DNA from: JAZNOL01 sp045580815
GTDB taxonomy: Bacteria > Bacillota > Clostridia > RUG12999
Direction of reading: 5' to 3'
Assembly: GCA_045580815.1 (NCBI GenBank)
Contig: JAZNOL010000097.1
Location: forward strand, 1-33,496
DNA length: 33,496 nt
Part shown: one piece after another, positions 33,460 to 33,496 of the stretch
Layout: each line of letters starts with the position of its first letter
Position numbering within the stretch: position 1 is the first letter of the stretch
Program-made: the position numbers and the translations under genes
Notes under the pieces: model-generated
Told to the model about the DNA's origin: nothing
What the model saw: the letters and a program-made list of their open reading frames with translations, nothing else
The model's database searches: none

Positions 33460-33496
33460 GGAGATGTACCCAAGTGGTTGAAGGGTCCGCACTCGA
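33460..33496 (+). tRNA. tRNA-Ser (anticodon CGA), 5' part, cut by window end
   Basis: Reading from 33460: acceptor strand GGAGATG, positions 8-9 TA, D-stem CCC/GGG around AAGTGGTTGAA, base 26 T, anticodon strand CCGCA, then loop C-T-CGA at 33492-33496. The window ends just after the anticodon bases CGA, which read UCG (serine). The layout and the GGAGA start fit class II tRNA-Ser; the variable arm and 3' half are outside the window and could not be checked. Confidence 0.85.

Noticed and set aside
33404..33496. tRNA as an attachment site for an integrated element
   Set aside because: Integration normally uses the 3' end of the tRNA, which is outside the window, and no integrase is present on this side.

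Overview
The window reads as a low-GC chromosome segment from an anaerobic member of the Bacillota, class Clostridia (inference; no taxon marker was compared). The grounds are a Firmicutes-type long SRP RNA directly upstream of dnaX, Gram-positive gene pairs (mnmG-rsmG, ligA-gatCAB), near-consensus sigma-A promoters with 17-base spacers (TTGACA/TATAAT), AAGGAGG-type ribosome binding sites, a rubrerythrin, and no phage, plasmid or CRISPR genes.

Layout. 1-330 is the 3' end of a GGGtGRT-family gene followed by a terminator. 537-2556 holds a secreted stalk-domain protein with an internally duplicated domain and a 50-residue lipoprotein. 2580-3080 is a gene-free stretch packed with hairpins, including one copy of a palindromic repeat. 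3151-4362 (minus) is an unrecognised membrane and coiled-coil protein; 4803-5717 is a zinc-ribbon, single-membrane-pass surface protein; 5811-7028 is NADP isocitrate dehydrogenase; 7079-7312 (minus) is acyl carrier protein, with a promoter back to back with that of dprA (7492-8619). 8771-9047 is the SRP RNA.

From 9082 to 32425 every gene is on the plus strand with tiny gaps or overlaps, broken by one clear terminator near 18966. Block A (9082-18958): dnaX, ybaB, mnmG, rsmG, era, an aminotransferase, trpS, a TagO/WecA-type phosphosugar transferase and wecB. Block B (19046-32425): a four-gene group (zinc-ribbon membrane protein, exported ComEC-like metallo-beta-lactamase-fold hydrolase, DUF3006 protein, membrane-anchored MPN/JAMM-like protein), then ligA, gatC-gatA-gatB, rnr, a NUDIX hydrolase, a NIF3-family protein, lysA and rubrerythrin. 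These mostly serve replication and repair, tRNA modification and charging, RNA decay, precursor supply for the wall, and oxygen defence.

The tail (32426-33496) carries a terminator, an orphan PD-(D/E)XK nuclease-like gene with its own promoter, a second copy of the palindromic repeat, and the first 37 bases of a tRNA-Ser(CGA) behind a consensus promoter.

The best leads for something undescribed are the 19046-21941 four-gene group, especially its MPN-like member in which the expected metal-binding His-x-His reads Ala-x-His; the orphan nuclease-like protein; and the two-copy palindromic repeat family. None is proven to be a new system from sequence alone.
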